From NCBI RefSeq assembly GCF_001571225.1, contig NZ_BCTJ01000007.1, positions 1-64,000 of the forward strand: a stretch of DNA of 64,000 nt. The letters run 5' to 3'. The first letter of the stretch is position 1. Each line of letters begins with the position of its first letter. Under the pieces are notes generated by a model. That model made no database searches. It had not been told where the DNA came from and was given only the letters and a program-made list of their open reading frames with translations. The translations under genes and the position numbers were made by a program. Shown piece after piece: positions 52,055 through 63,211 of this stretch. This stretch comes from Hydrogenophaga palleronii NBRC 102513. GTDB lineage: Bacteria; Pseudomonadota; Gammaproteobacteria; Burkholderiales; Burkholderiaceae_C.

Positions 52055-53098
52055 TCAGGCCTGCGCGGCGTCCATGGCCGCGTCGATCGCGGCCAGCAGG
52101 CTTTCGGCGCTTGCGCGGCCGCTGCCAGCCAGATCGAAAGCCGTGCCATGGTCCGGGCTGGTGCGCACGAAGGGCAGACCCAGCGTGGTGTTCACGCCCT
52201 GCTCCAGCCCGAGCAGCTTGACCGGAATCAGCCCCTGGTCGTGGTACATCGCCACCACCACATCGAACGCACCCTGGCGCGCGCGCATGAACACCGTGTC
52301 GGGCGCGTGCGGACCGCTCACCGCCAGGCCTTCGGCCTGCGCCTGCTGCACCGCCGGTGCGATCTGATCGATCTCCTCCCGCCCGAACAAACCGCCCTCG
52401 CCCGCATGCGGGTTCAGGCCGGCCACCGCGATGCGCGGTCGTGCGAAACCGGCGCGGCGGAAATGCGCCTCGGTAATGCGCACCGTCTGCAGCACCTGCT
52501 CACGCGTCACCGCCTGCAAGGCCTGCTGCAGCGCCACATGGATGCTCACCAGCACCGTGCTCAGGCCCGGGCAGCTCAGCATCATGCGCACCGGCAGTTC
52601 GGCCACCGGCACACCGGCGTGCTCAGCCGCGAGCGCCTGCAGCAGCTCGGTATGGCCCGGGTGGTCCACACCCGCCGCGGCCAGTGCTTCCTTGTGGATG
52701 GGCGCCGTCACCACGGCACGGGCCTGCCCCATCAGCGCGGCACGCGCCGCCCAGTGGATGCAGTCGGCCGCAGCCCGCCCGGCGGCGGCGCTCACCTGGC
52801 CCAGCACCACACCCTGCGGCGGCTCGCAGGCCTGCACCACCGCCATGCAGCCCGGTGGCACCGATGCCAGGGCCGGGAGTTCCGTGATCTCGGCCAGCAC
52901 CAGGGCGTCGGCCGCCGAGTCGGGCGCGGCGGCGGTCAGGCGCAGCGCACGCTGCAGGGTGGCCACGTCACCGGCCACCACCACCTGCCGGCACAGGCCC
53001 GGGCGCTCGCGAAAGGCCTTGGCGATGATTTCCGGCCCGATGCCGGCCGGGTCGCCCATGCTCAGGACGATGGGGCGAAGAACAGCGCTGTGGACCAT
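52055..53098 (-). CDS. pdxA: 4-hydroxythreonine-4-phosphate dehydrogenase
   Basis: 347-residue PdxA with LSMGDPAGIGPEI near residue 12. The metal-binding His residues lie in HPGHTELLQAL, NPHAGEGGLFG and AMYHDQGLIPVKLL, and the C-terminal part has GTTLGLPFVRTSPDHGTAFD-like sequence (here VNTTLGLPFVRTSPDHG). It oxidises 4-phosphohydroxy-threonine in pyridoxal phosphate synthesis. Eight bases after the Nif3-like gene. Confidence 0.95.
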   Translation of the reverse strand: MVHSAVLRPIVLSMGDPAGIGPEIIAKAFRERPGLCRQVVVAGDVATLQRALRLTAAAPDSAADALVLAEITELPALASVPPGCMAVVQACEPPQGVVLGQVSAAAGRAAADCIHWAARAALMGQARAVVTAPIHKEALAAAGVDHPGHTELLQALAAEHAGVPVAELPVRMMLSCPGLSTVLVSIHVALQQALQAVTREQVLQTVRITEAHFRRAGFARPRIAVAGLNPHAGEGGLFGREEIDQIAPAVQQAQAEGLAVSGPHAPDTVFMRARQGAFDVVVAMYHDQGLIPVKLLGLEQGVNTTLGLPFVRTSPDHGTAFDLAGSGRASAESLLAAIDAAMDAAQA

Positions 53099-53106
53099 GC
53101 CGCGCC

Positions 53107-53892
53107 TCAGGCCGGGTTGGGAATGTCGATGAACACGTGCTCGAGCCCGAGCTCGGCCGCCACCTGCGCGCCCACCGCCGGTGCGCCGTAACGCTCGGAC
53201 GCATGGTGGCCGCAAGCAATGTAGGCCACGCCGCATTCGCGCGCGTAATGCGCCTGGGGTTCGGAGATTTCACCGGTGATGAACACCTCGGCGCCGGCGG
53301 CGATGGCGGCTTCGAAGTAACCCTGCGCACCGCCGGTGCACAGCGCCACGCGCGTGAGCGGCCGGTCGGGCTCGGCCACCAGCGTGACGGCGCGGCCCAG
53401 GCGCTCGGCCACGTGCTCGGCCAGCGCCGCGGCGGAAGCGCAGGCGCGCTCGCCCATGAAGCCCAGCGACTGTTCGCCGAAGCGGCCGCGCGCATCGTCA
53501 TACAGCTGCACACCCAGGCGCTGTGCCAGTTGGGCGTTGTTGCCCAGCGTGGGGTGGGCGTCCAGTGGCAGGTGGTAGGCGAACAGGTTGATGTCGTGCT
53601 GCAGCAGCAGCGCCAGGCGCTGCTTCATCCAGCCGGTCACGCGGCCGTCCTGGCCGCGCCAGAACAGGCCGTGGTGCACCAGCAGGGCATCGGCCTGCTC
53701 GGCGATCGCCGCCTCGATGAAGGCCCGGCTGGCGGTCACGCCGCTGACCAGCTTGCGCACCGTCGGCCGGCCCTCCACCTGCAGCCCGTTGGGGCCGTAG
53801 TCCTTGAACTGCCCGGGCTGCAGCAGCTGGTCGAGCGAGGCCCCGAGGGCGGCGCGGGACACGGATGGGCGGGATGAAGTGGGCTCGGACAT
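53107..53892 (-). CDS. Nif3-like dinuclear metal-centre protein
   Basis: 261-residue NIF3/YbgI family protein. KDYGPNGLQVEGRP near residue 30, the metal ligands LLVHHGLFW and AYHLPLDAH, and the C-terminal FITGEISEPQAHYAR with ACGHHASER are all present. The family forms hexameric toroids with two metal ions; it has been linked to GTP cyclohydrolase-like or nucleotide functions without consensus. Divergent from the htrA-like gene across 169 bases. Confidence 0.92.
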   Translation of the reverse strand: MSEPTSSRPSVSRAALGASLDQLLQPGQFKDYGPNGLQVEGRPTVRKLVSGVTASRAFIEAAIAEQADALLVHHGLFWRGQDGRVTGWMKQRLALLLQHDINLFAYHLPLDAHPTLGNNAQLAQRLGVQLYDDARGRFGEQSLGFMGERACASAAALAEHVAERLGRAVTLVAEPDRPLTRVALCTGGAQGYFEAAIAAGAEVFITGEISEPQAHYARECGVAYIACGHHASERYGAPAVGAQVAAELGLEHVFIDIPNPA

Positions 53893-53998
53893 GGGGTTCG
53901 GGAGTGGGGATGGCAAAGCCCGACGGGCAGGCCCTCCATTCTGACAGCCGGCACCGGGCCGCACGTGCCGCGCGCCCTGGTGGCGCGGCCATTTGCGG

Positions 53999-54004
53999 GA
54001 CAAT
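53999..54004 (+). promoter_or_regulatory. Candidate -10 box for the HtrA-type protease gene
   Basis: GACAAT followed by AGAGCCCC, giving a leader of about 50 bases. No clear -35; a stress sigma factor could be used instead. Confidence 0.35.
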
Positions 54005-54061
54005 AGAGCCCCTGAATCGGCCCCGGTCGGGACCACGGCCCCTCAACCCGCTCGCATCTCC

Positions 54062-55216
<1,155 letters not shown>

Positions 55217-55255
55217 CAGCGCAGCAAAAGCACAGGGCCCGCAAGCCCCGCCGCG

Positions 55256-56056
55256 TCAGGACGACGCGGCTTCTTCTTCCTTGCTTTCTTCTTCGGTCTT
55301 GGCGGTCGACTTGATGAACCACTGCGCGCCCCAGATGCCCATCTCGTACAACAGGCACATGGGCACGGCCAGCGCGAGCTGGGAAATCACGTCGGGCGGC
55401 GTCACCACGGCGGCGATCACGAAGGCCACCACGATGAAATACCCGCGGAAGTCCTTCAGCTGCTTCACCGCCACCATGTTCATCTTGACCAGCAGGATCA
55501 CCACGATGGGCACCTGGAAGGCCAGGCCGAAGGCCAGGTACAGCGACAGGATCGCCTCCACATAGGACGCGATGTCGGGCGTGGCCGCCACGCTCGCGGG
55601 TGTGAACTTCTGGATGAAGCCGAACATCTTGTCCAGCACGAAGAACTGCACGAACGCAATGCCGACGTAGGCCAGCACGCTGCCGAGCACGATCAGCGGA
55701 ATGCCGAAGCGTTTTTCGTGGCTGTACAGACCGGGCGAAACAAAGGCCCAGACCTGGTACATCCACCACGGCAGGGACAGCAGCAGCGCCGCCATGGCCA
55801 GCACCTTGATCGGCACGAAGAAGGGCGAGAACACGCCGACCGCGATCAGCTTGGCGTCGGGCGGCATGTGGGCGCGGATCGGAACCGCGATCAGGTCGAT
55901 CAGGCCGCTCGGGCCGGGCCAGATGGCCAGCAGGCCCATGCAGATGGCCAGGCCGATGATGCCGTACAGGAGCCGGTCGCGCAGCTCCATCAGGTGCTGC
56001 ACAAACGGCTGTTCGGAACCGGCCAGTTCGTCGGTGGGATCTTTGGGGTCGGACAT
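55256..56056 (-). CDS. tatC: Twin-arginine translocase subunit TatC
   Basis: 266-residue TatC with six membrane helices. The N-terminal cytosolic HLMELRDRLLYGI and FFVPIKV carry signal-recognition residues, and FALSPGLY-like sequence is present (here FVSPGLYSHEK). A charged Glu-rich tail ends the protein. It recognises twin-arginine signals. ATG at 56056 shares one base with the tatB stop (TGATG). Confidence 0.96.
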   Translation of the reverse strand: MSDPKDPTDELAGSEQPFVQHLMELRDRLLYGIIGLAICMGLLAIWPGPSGLIDLIAVPIRAHMPPDAKLIAVGVFSPFFVPIKVLAMAALLLSLPWWMYQVWAFVSPGLYSHEKRFGIPLIVLGSVLAYVGIAFVQFFVLDKMFGFIQKFTPASVAATPDIASYVEAILSLYLAFGLAFQVPIVVILLVKMNMVAVKQLKDFRGYFIVVAFVIAAVVTPPDVISQLALAVPMCLLYEMGIWGAQWFIKSTAKTEEESKEEEAASS

Positions 56057-56550
56057 CAACGGGGAGCGGAGGAGGAGCGCGGCCGGAAGCGGGCCACGCG
56101 GGCCGCACCCGACTGGGTACGGGTGCGCACGCCGGTGCGGGCCTTGAACCACTGGGGCATGGCCTTCTGCTTGATGCGCCAGTTCTTCTTCGGGTGTTTG
56201 TAGACCGGGACGTCGAACGAACCCAGCGGGGCGTTCGATGTGTCGTAGCTGGACGAATTGCCGTCCAGCCCGGCCGTGGCTTCGGACCAGGATTTTTCGA
56301 AGTCGCTGGCGCCGCTGCTGATCGAACTCTCGACGTCGCGCGCGGCTTCGGTGACCGAGTCCTTCATCTTCTTGAGCTCTTCGAGCTCCATCGAGCGGCT
56401 GACTTCGGCCTTCACGTCCGACACATATCGCTGCGCCTTGCCCAGCAGGGCGCCCACGGTGCGCGCCACGCGCGGCAGTTTTTCGGGGCCGATGACGATC
56501 AACGCCACCGCCCCGATGAGGGCGAGCTTGGAAATGCCCAGATCAATCAT
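56056..56550 (-). CDS. tatB: Twin-arginine translocase subunit TatB
   Basis: 164-residue TatB: short N-terminal helix ([21 protein letters not shown]), the [13 protein letters not shown] hinge, an amphipathic helix and a long variable basic tail. It works with TatC in substrate binding. 88 bases after tatA and coupled to tatC. Confidence 0.95.
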   Translation of the reverse strand: MIDLGISKLALIGAVALIVIGPEKLPRVARTVGALLGKAQRYVSDVKAEVSRSMELEELKKMKDSVTEAARDVESSISSGASDFEKSWSEATAGLDGNSSSYDTSNAPLGSFDVPVYKHPKKNWRIKQKAMPQWFKARTGVRTRTQSGAARVARFRPRSSSAPR

Positions 56551-56638
56551 GTGTCGGCCATCCTGCGGGCAAGGTCGGGCGGGGGACTACCCCGCAAAAC
56601 GGGCGCCGGCGCCGTGGGGAGCGCCAGCCGCCAGGGCT

Positions 56639-56884
56639 TCAGCTTTTTTGCTTGGCTTCGACGTCGATGGCGTTCTTGTCGGCGCGGCTTTCCTGCGTCA
56701 CCTGACCGGCCGGGGCAGAAGCCGCCGCGTCGGAGGGGTTTTGCCCGCCTTCCTTGATACCGTCCTTGAAGCCCTTGACCGCACCACCCAGGTCGGTGCC
56801 GATGTTCTTGAGCTTCTTGGTACCGAACACCATCACCACGATCAGCAGCACGATCAGCCAGTGCCAGATTGAGAACGAACCCAT
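56639..56884 (-). CDS. tatA: Twin-arginine translocase subunit TatA
   Basis: 81-residue TatA: one membrane helix ([16 protein letters not shown]), the [23 protein letters not shown] amphipathic helix and a short polar tail. It forms the translocation pore. First gene of tatABC; 124 bases follow the hinT stop, room for its own promoter. Confidence 0.96.
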   Translation of the reverse strand: MGSFSIWHWLIVLLIVVMVFGTKKLKNIGTDLGGAVKGFKDGIKEGGQNPSDAAASAPAGQVTQESRADKNAIDVEAKQKS

Positions 56885-57008
56885 GAGTTTCTCCAGATAG
56901 GAATGAAGCGACAGTCGCTATGCGTGGGATTCTAAGCCCCGGTAGGAGTTCAGCCCCCGGTCGAATGCGCCCGGCAAGCCGGCCAAAGGGGTGTTGCCGG
57001 ACTTTGCC

Positions 57009-57371
57009 TCAACCGCGCAGCCAGGGGCGCGGGCCACCCATCACGTGCACATGCAGGTGGTGCACTTCCTGGCCGCCTTCGGCGCCGTTGTTGCACACGA
57101 TGCGGAATCCGCCTTCGGGATATGGATTGCAGCCCTGCTCCAGCGCCAGCCGCGGGGCCAGGGTCATCATGCGGCCCATGGTGCGCTCGTGCTCCGGGCC
57201 GAGCTGCGCCATGGACGGCACGTGGGCCTTGGGCACCATCAGGAAGTGCACCGGGGCCCAGGGGTTGATGTCGTGGAAGGCAAAGATGTCTTCGTCCTCA
57301 TAGACTTTTTTGGACGGGATCTGGCCGGCGATGATCTTGCAGAAGATGCAGGTGGGGTCGTGTGCGCTCAT
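57009..57371 (-). CDS. hinT: HIT family purine nucleoside phosphoramidase (HinT)
   Basis: 120-residue histidine triad protein with CIFCKIIAGQIPSKKVYEDED at the N terminus and the triad HHLHVHVMGG near residues 104-113. It hydrolyses AMP-linked phosphoramidates and adenylates. 15 bases after the DUF4870 gene. Confidence 0.93.
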   Translation of the reverse strand: MSAHDPTCIFCKIIAGQIPSKKVYEDEDIFAFHDINPWAPVHFLMVPKAHVPSMAQLGPEHERTMGRMMTLAPRLALEQGCNPYPEGGFRIVCNNGAEGGQEVHHLHVHVMGGPRPWLRG

Positions 57372-57386
57372 GGGAAATCAACAAAT

Positions 57387-57776
57387 TCAGTCGGGCATGG
57401 CCTGGCTGGCGTTCATGCGCACCATGCCCTTGACGATGCGGTAGAGGAACCAGATCGAGATCAGGCACCAGGCGATCATGCCCGGCAGCAGCAGCAGGAA
57501 CCACAGCGGCAAGGTGACGAGGTAGAGCACGGCGGCCCAGATCACGGTGCGGATGCGCCAGGAAAAATGGCTGGCCTGCCAGGTGCCTGCGGCCTCGTTC
57601 TTCTTCACCAGGTCGATGATCAGCGCGATCAGCAGCAGCACCGGGCTGGCCTGCCCGCCCGGCACCACCGCGCCCACCGCCACCAAGAGGTGCAGCACGT
57701 AGCTGACCCAGCCCACTGTCTTGAGGGACTGGGCTTTTTCGTTGTCGACCGTTTCCACGTCAATGATGTCGCTCAT
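57387..57776 (-). CDS. DUF4870-like membrane protein
   Basis: 129-residue protein with three to four hydrophobic segments (VLHLLVAVGAVVPGG, VLLLIALIIDLV, AAVLYLVTLPLWFLLLLPGMIAWCLISIWFLYRIV). The final YRIVKGMVRMN recalls the DUF4870 end. Function unknown. It lies between hisE (16-base gap) and hinT in the same transcript. Confidence 0.82.
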   Translation of the reverse strand: MSDIIDVETVDNEKAQSLKTVGWVSYVLHLLVAVGAVVPGGQASPVLLLIALIIDLVKKNEAAGTWQASHFSWRIRTVIWAAVLYLVTLPLWFLLLLPGMIAWCLISIWFLYRIVKGMVRMNASQAMPD

Positions 57777-57792
57777 CTGAGGCTCCTGGTTG

Positions 57793-58173
57793 TCAACCGG
57801 CTTCGGGACCCGCCGCGGCTTCGCGCTGCAACACCTTGCGCAGCGCCTTTTCCTCCAGCCCGCTCAGGCCTTCGCGGCGTGCCAGCTCGGCCACCACGTC
57901 GGCCGGGCCGAGGTTGTAGTGGGCGAGCGCGATCATGCAGTGGAACCAGAGGTCGGCGGTTTCGTTCACCAGGCTCTGGCGGTCACCACCATGCTCCAGG
58001 TCCTTGGCCGCCATCACCACTTCGGTGGCCTCTTCGCCGATTTTTTTCAGGAAGCTGTCGGGGCCCTTGTGCAGCAGGCGTGCCACATAGCTTTTCTCGG
58101 GGTCGCCGCCGTGGGCCGGCTTGCGGCTCTCGATCACGGCGGCCAGGCGCGCCAGGTCATCGGTGTTGGACAT
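57793..58173 (-). CDS. hisE: Phosphoribosyl-ATP pyrophosphatase
   Basis: 126-residue all-alpha NTP pyrophosphohydrolase. [31 protein letters not shown] carries the metal-binding Glu residues, and [15 protein letters not shown] the second set. It removes pyrophosphate from phosphoribosyl-ATP, the second step of histidine synthesis. Separate from hisI here, eight bases downstream of it, rather than fused as in E. coli. Confidence 0.95.
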   Translation of the reverse strand: MSNTDDLARLAAVIESRKPAHGGDPEKSYVARLLHKGPDSFLKKIGEEATEVVMAAKDLEHGGDRQSLVNETADLWFHCMIALAHYNLGPADVVAELARREGLSGLEEKALRKVLQREAAAGPEAG

Positions 58174-58181
58174 GGTCGGAT

Positions 58182-58571
58182 TTATTTGTAGATGGATTCG
58201 GGATCTTTGAGCACGGGCTCGACGGCGTTCCATTGTCCGCCGTCCAGGCGCTGGAAGAAACAGCTGTGGCGCCCGGTGTGGCAGGCAATGCCGGGCTCGT
58301 GCCCGAGCTGCGTGACCTTGAGCAGCACCACGTCGTTGTCGCAGTCCATGCGGATGTCGTGCACCGTCTGCACGTGGCCCGACTCCTCGCCCTTGAACCA
58401 CAGACGCTCGCGCGAGCGGCTGTAATACACCGCGCGGCCGAGCTCGGCGGTCTTCTGCAAGGCCTCGCGGTTCATCCACGCAAACATCAACACATCGCCG
58501 GTGGCGGCTTCCTGCGCGATCACCGGCACCAGGCCTTGCGCGTCCCACTTCACTTCATCGAGCCAGTTCAT
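58182..58571 (-). CDS. hisI: Phosphoribosyl-AMP cyclohydrolase
   Basis: 129-residue HisI with [32 protein letters not shown] and the zinc/magnesium region [31 protein letters not shown]. It opens the purine ring of phosphoribosyl-AMP. Its ATG lies seven bases after a TAGATT -10-like box and has no Shine-Dalgarno sequence. It is cut off from hisF by the plus-strand lapA-like gene. Confidence 0.95.
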   Translation of the reverse strand: MNWLDEVKWDAQGLVPVIAQEAATGDVLMFAWMNREALQKTAELGRAVYYSRSRERLWFKGEESGHVQTVHDIRMDCDNDVVLLKVTQLGHEPGIACHTGRHSCFFQRLDGGQWNAVEPVLKDPESIYK

Positions 58572-58578
58572 GCGGGTG

Positions 58579-58584
58579 AATCTA
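58579..58584 (-). promoter_or_regulatory. Candidate -10 box just before hisI ATG
   Basis: TAGATT on the minus strand, then CACCCGC and the ATG. The predicted start of transcription falls at the ATG, so hisI may be leaderless. No clear -35. Confidence 0.4.
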
Positions 58585-58688
58585 CCATGGGGTGCGGGCA
58601 CTCGCCCCGGCCAGCCGCGAATGCCGTTAGGATGGTCCGGGCGGCGCCGGCGTGCCGCAGCCTCTTCCAACAAGACAAAAGGGACCTC

Positions 58689-59186
58689 ATGAAACTCCGC
58701 ACCATCCTCCTCGTTCTTTTCATTCTGTTCATCGCCGGCTTCGTGGCGCTGAACTTCGAGCAGATCCTGCAGCCGACCGCGCTGAACTTCGGCTTCACGC
58801 AGGTCCAGGCACCCATGGGGCTGGTCCTTCTCGGCATGCTGGCGCTGGTGCTGGTGGTGTTCCTGGCCGCTCTGGTGTACTACCAGACCCTGCACCTGGT
58901 GGAGGTGCGCCGCGTGACCCGTGAAGCGGCCGACCAGCGTGTGCTGGCCGACAAGGCCGAGGCATCGCGCTTCACCGAGCTGCGCCAGTACCTGCAAGGC
59001 GAGCTGCAGGCCACCGCCGTGCGTGAGAAGGAGCTGGCCGACCAGGTGCAGCTCAAGCTGGACCAGGTGCAGGCGGCGCTGACGCAGGTGGTCGAGCAGA
59101 CCGGCAACGGCCTGAGCGCCACCGTGGGCGAACTGGAAGACCGGCTGGAGCGCCACTACCCGCCACGCGGCGGCAGCGAACTCTGA
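58689..59186 (+). CDS. LapA-like DUF1049 membrane protein with coiled coil
   Basis: 165-residue protein with two membrane helices ([18 protein letters not shown], about 5-22, and [23 protein letters not shown], about 43-65), typical of LapA/DUF1049. A charged helical tail (residues 72-155), probably a coiled coil, follows. Enterobacterial LapA works with LapB in control of lipopolysaccharide synthesis; no lapB is nearby. It lies on the opposite strand inside the histidine operon. Confidence 0.8.
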   Translation: MKLRTILLVLFILFIAGFVALNFEQILQPTALNFGFTQVQAPMGLVLLGMLALVLVVFLAALVYYQTLHLVEVRRVTREAADQRVLADKAEASRFTELRQYLQGELQATAVREKELADQVQLKLDQVQAALTQVVEQTGNGLSATVGELEDRLERHYPPRGGSEL

Positions 59187-59205
59187 AACAGGCGCCGGGG
59201 CGCGC

Positions 59206-59985
<780 letters not shown>

Positions 59986-59994
59986 GGAGTGCTG

Positions 59995-60735
59995 TTATCC
60001 GTTCAACTCGTCGGCGAGTTGTTGTGCGGCCTCGAAGTCGAGGTCACCGCTGTAGATGGAACGGCCGCAGATCACGCCTTCGACGCCCTCGTCTTCCACC
60101 GCACACAGGGCGCGGATGTCTTCCAGGTTGGACAGGCCGCCGGAGGCGATGACCGGGATGGACAGGGCCTGGGCCAGCTTGACGGTGGCGTCGATGTTGA
60201 TGCCCGAGAGCATGCCGTCGCGGCCGATGTCGGTGTAGATGATGCCTTCGACGCCGTAGTCTTCGAACTTCTTGCCCAGGTCCACCACTTCGTGGCCGGT
60301 GAGCTTGCTCCAGCCGTCGGTGGCAACCTTGCCGTCCTTGGCGTCCAGGCCGACGATGATGTGGCCACCGAACGCGGTGCAGGCGTCTTGCAGGAAGCCG
60401 GGGTTCTTCACCGCGGCGGTGCCGATGATGACGTAGCGCAGGCCGGCGTCGAGGTAACGCTCGATGGTGTCGAGGTCGCGGATGCCGCCCCCGAGCTGCA
60501 CGTCGACCTCGGAGCCCACTTCCTTGAGGATGGCGCGGATCGCCTGCTCGTTCTTGGGCTTGCCGGCGAAGGCGCCATTGAGGTCGACCAGGTGCACGCG
60601 GCGCGCACCCTTGTCGACCCAACTGCGCGCGATCGCCGCCGGGTCGTCGCCGAACACCGTGGATTGGTCCATATCGCCTTGTTTCAGGCGAACGCACTGG
60701 CCGTCTTTCAGATCAATGGCAGGAATCAGCAACAT
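59995..60735 (-). CDS. hisA: ProFAR isomerase
   Basis: 246-residue TIM barrel with [21 protein letters not shown] (catalytic Asp8), VDLNGAFAG, and [12 protein letters not shown] with the second Asp near residue 170. It isomerises ProFAR to PRFAR. The 73-base gap to hisH is longer than other gaps in the operon. Confidence 0.97.
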   Translation of the reverse strand: MLLIPAIDLKDGQCVRLKQGDMDQSTVFGDDPAAIARSWVDKGARRVHLVDLNGAFAGKPKNEQAIRAILKEVGSEVDVQLGGGIRDLDTIERYLDAGLRYVIIGTAAVKNPGFLQDACTAFGGHIIVGLDAKDGKVATDGWSKLTGHEVVDLGKKFEDYGVEGIIYTDIGRDGMLSGINIDATVKLAQALSIPVIASGGLSNLEDIRALCAVEDEGVEGVICGRSIYSGDLDFEAAQQLADELNG

Positions 60736-60808
60736 GATGGTGTGGGTGCGATGCGGTTGAACTAGAACTGGAGGACCCGCCGCGCTTGGACGACGGGCTC
60801 TCTGGCTC

Positions 60809-61471
60809 TCAAGGATTCCAGGACAGGAAGTTACGGTAGAGCGCCAGACCCTGATCGGCGCTTTTTTCCGGGTGGAACTGGGTGGCAAAAATATTATCGC
60901 GGGCAATGGCCGCTGCAAAGCGCCCACCGTAGTCCGCTTCGCCCACGCTGTTCGCGGCCAGCGTCGGCCGGGCGTAGAAGCTGTGCACGAAATAGAAGTA
61001 GGCGCCGTCGGGGATGCCTGCCCACAAGGGGTGCGCCGGGCCGCGGCCCAGGTCGTGGAACACCGGGTTCCACCCCATCTGGGGCACCTTGAAGCGGCTG
61101 CCGTCGGCCTGCAGGCGGCCTTGCAGCTGGAAGCGCACGACCTCACCCGGGATCAGGCCCAGGCCCTCGGTCGGCCCTTCTTCGCTGCGGTCGAGCAGCA
61201 TCTGCATGCCGACACAGACACCGAACAGGGGTTTGTTCGCGGCCGCGTGCAGCACGGCGTCGAGCAGGCCGGAGCCCGCGAGCTCGCGCATGCAGTCGCC
61301 CATGTGGCCCTGGCCGGGCAGCACCACGCGGTCGGCGTCGAGCACGTCCCGGGCGTTGGCCGTCACGCGCACCTCCACGTCGGCGGCCTGCGCCACGTGT
61401 TGCACCGCCTGCGATACCGAGCGCAGGTTCCCGCTGCCGTAGTCCACCACGGCGACTGTCTTGCGTTTCAT
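60809..61471 (-). CDS. hisH: Imidazole glycerol phosphate synthase, glutaminase subunit
   Basis: 220-residue class I glutamine amidotransferase. [14 protein letters not shown] at the start; nucleophile Cys in [13 protein letters not shown] near residue 85; His-Glu pair in [14 protein letters not shown] near the C terminus. It supplies ammonia to HisF. ATG at 61471; a TTG one codon earlier is not needed. Confidence 0.96.
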   Translation of the reverse strand: MKRKTVAVVDYGSGNLRSVSQAVQHVAQAADVEVRVTANARDVLDADRVVLPGQGHMGDCMRELAGSGLLDAVLHAAANKPLFGVCVGMQMLLDRSEEGPTEGLGLIPGEVVRFQLQGRLQADGSRFKVPQMGWNPVFHDLGRGPAHPLWAGIPDGAYFYFVHSFYARPTLAANSVGEADYGGRFAAAIARDNIFATQFHPEKSADQGLALYRNFLSWNP

Positions 61472-61484
61472 CAAGGGACAGGTC

Positions 61485-62105
61485 TCAGAGCGAGCCTTTG
61501 GTCGAGGGAATCACGTCGCCCATGCGCTGGTCGCGCTCGAGGGCCATGCGCAGCGCGCGGGCGAATGCCTTGAACACGGTTTCGGCCTGGTGGTGGGCGT
61601 TTTCGCCGTGCAGGTTGTCGATGTGCAGGGTCACGCCAGCGTGGTTGACGAAACCCTGGAAGAACTCGAAGGCCAGTTGGGTGTCAAAACCGCCGACCAT
61701 GCCGCTCTTGAACGGCACGCGCATGTGCAGGCCCGGGCGGCCGGAGAAGTCGACCACCACGCGCGACAGCGCTTCGTCGAGTGGCACGTAGGCGTGGCCG
61801 TAGCGGCGCAGGCCCTTCTTGTCGCCCACGGCCTGCGCAAAGGCCTGGCCCAGGGTGATGCCGACGTCTTCCACCGTGTGGTGGCCGTCGATGTGCAGGT
61901 CGCCCTTGGCTTGCACGTCAAGGTCGATCAGCCCGTGGCGGGCGATCTGGTCGAGCATGTGGTCGAAGAAGCCGATGCCGGTGGACAGGTTGGCCCGGCC
62001 GGTACCGTCCAGGTTGATGCGCACCGCAATCTGCGTCTCCGCGGTATTGCGTTGCACATGTGCCACGCGGTCGGACACGGAGAGGGCGGGAAGCGTCTGG
62101 GTCAT
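61485..62105 (-). CDS. hisB: Imidazoleglycerol-phosphate dehydratase
   Basis: 206-residue monofunctional dehydratase (no phosphatase domain, unlike E. coli HisB). Metal ligands are in [31 protein letters not shown] and the repeat [15 protein letters not shown]. Its start overlaps the hisC stop as ATGA. Confidence 0.96.
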   Translation of the reverse strand: MTQTLPALSVSDRVAHVQRNTAETQIAVRINLDGTGRANLSTGIGFFDHMLDQIARHGLIDLDVQAKGDLHIDGHHTVEDVGITLGQAFAQAVGDKKGLRRYGHAYVPLDEALSRVVVDFSGRPGLHMRVPFKSGMVGGFDTQLAFEFFQGFVNHAGVTLHIDNLHGENAHHQAETVFKAFARALRMALERDQRMGDVIPSTKGSL

Positions 62106-63211
62106 AGGGTGCTCTGGAGAGATCGGATCAACTGGGCGTTTTCCGACGGCGTTCCCACCGTCAGGCGCAGACAGTGGGTCAGCAGTGGGTGCATTTTAGA
62201 AACATTCTTCACGAGGATGCCCTGGGCCTTGAGTGCGTCGAAGCAAACTTGCGCGTCGGGCACCCGCACCAGCACCATGTTGGCTTCGCTCGGGAAGGGG
62301 GTGAAGCCCGGCAGGCGGGCCAGTGCGTCGATCAGCAGCGTGCGCTGTTCGCGGATCTGGGCGGCCTGTTCGGCGAACACGGCGACGTGCTCCAGCGCGA
62401 ACAGGGCGCACTCGGCGTTGAGCACGCTGACGTTGTACGGCGGGCGCAGCTTGTCGATCTCGTGCACCAGGGCCTGTGCGCCCACCAGGTAACCGATGCG
62501 CACGCCGGCCAGGCCGAACTTGGACAGGGTGCGCATCAGCAGCACGTGGGCATTGGCGGCCGGGTCGGCGCGCATCTCGTCCAGCCAGCTGCGGCTGGAG
62601 AAGGGCTGGTAGGCCTCGTCGATCACCACCAGGCCACCGAACGTGGCGGCCTCGGCGATCAGGCGGCGGATGGTGCCGGCGTCCCAGAGGTTGGCGGTCG
62701 GGTTGTTGGGATAGGCGATGAAGGTGAGCGCGGGACGGTGCTCGCGCAGCGCGGCCAGCATGGCGGCCTCGTCCAGTTCGAAGTCGGGCGTGAGCGGCAC
62801 GCCGACGAACTTCAGGCCCTGCAGCTGCGCGCTCATGGCGTACATCACGAAGCCCGGCAGCGGCGCCACGATGCTCGCGCCCGGCAGGTCGCAACCCATG
62901 GCCAGCAGCGAGATGAGTTCGTCCGAGCCGTTGCCCAGCATCAGGCCGCAACCGGCCGGCAGGTCCACGTAAGCCGCCAGCGCCTGCTTGAGGTCGTCGA
63001 TGCGGGCACCGGGATAGCGGTGGATGGCCACCGCACCCAGGCGCGCACCCAGCTCGGCCTGCAGCGCGGGCGAAAGGGCAAACGGGTTCTCCATCGCGTC
63101 GAGCTTGACCATGCCGGCCGAGTCCTGGATGGCGTAGGCGTGCATGGACTGCACATCCTGGCGGATCGTGTTCAACGGGTTGTTGTTGTTCATCGCGGGC
63201 ACTGCGCTCAT
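62102..63211 (-). CDS. hisC: Histidinol-phosphate aminotransferase
   Basis: 369-residue fold-type I PLP enzyme. [14 protein letters not shown] and YPNNPTAN are substrate and cofactor motifs, [13 protein letters not shown] follows, and the PLP lysine is in [17 protein letters not shown] near residue 230. It transfers the amino group to imidazole-acetol phosphate. Overlaps both hisD and hisB by ATGA. Confidence 0.96.
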   Translation of the reverse strand: MSAVPAMNNNNPLNTIRQDVQSMHAYAIQDSAGMVKLDAMENPFALSPALQAELGARLGAVAIHRYPGARIDDLKQALAAYVDLPAGCGLMLGNGSDELISLLAMGCDLPGASIVAPLPGFVMYAMSAQLQGLKFVGVPLTPDFELDEAAMLAALREHRPALTFIAYPNNPTANLWDAGTIRRLIAEAATFGGLVVIDEAYQPFSSRSWLDEMRADPAANAHVLLMRTLSKFGLAGVRIGYLVGAQALVHEIDKLRPPYNVSVLNAECALFALEHVAVFAEQAAQIREQRTLLIDALARLPGFTPFPSEANMVLVRVPDAQVCFDALKAQGILVKNVSKMHPLLTHCLRLTVGTPSENAQLIRSLQSTL

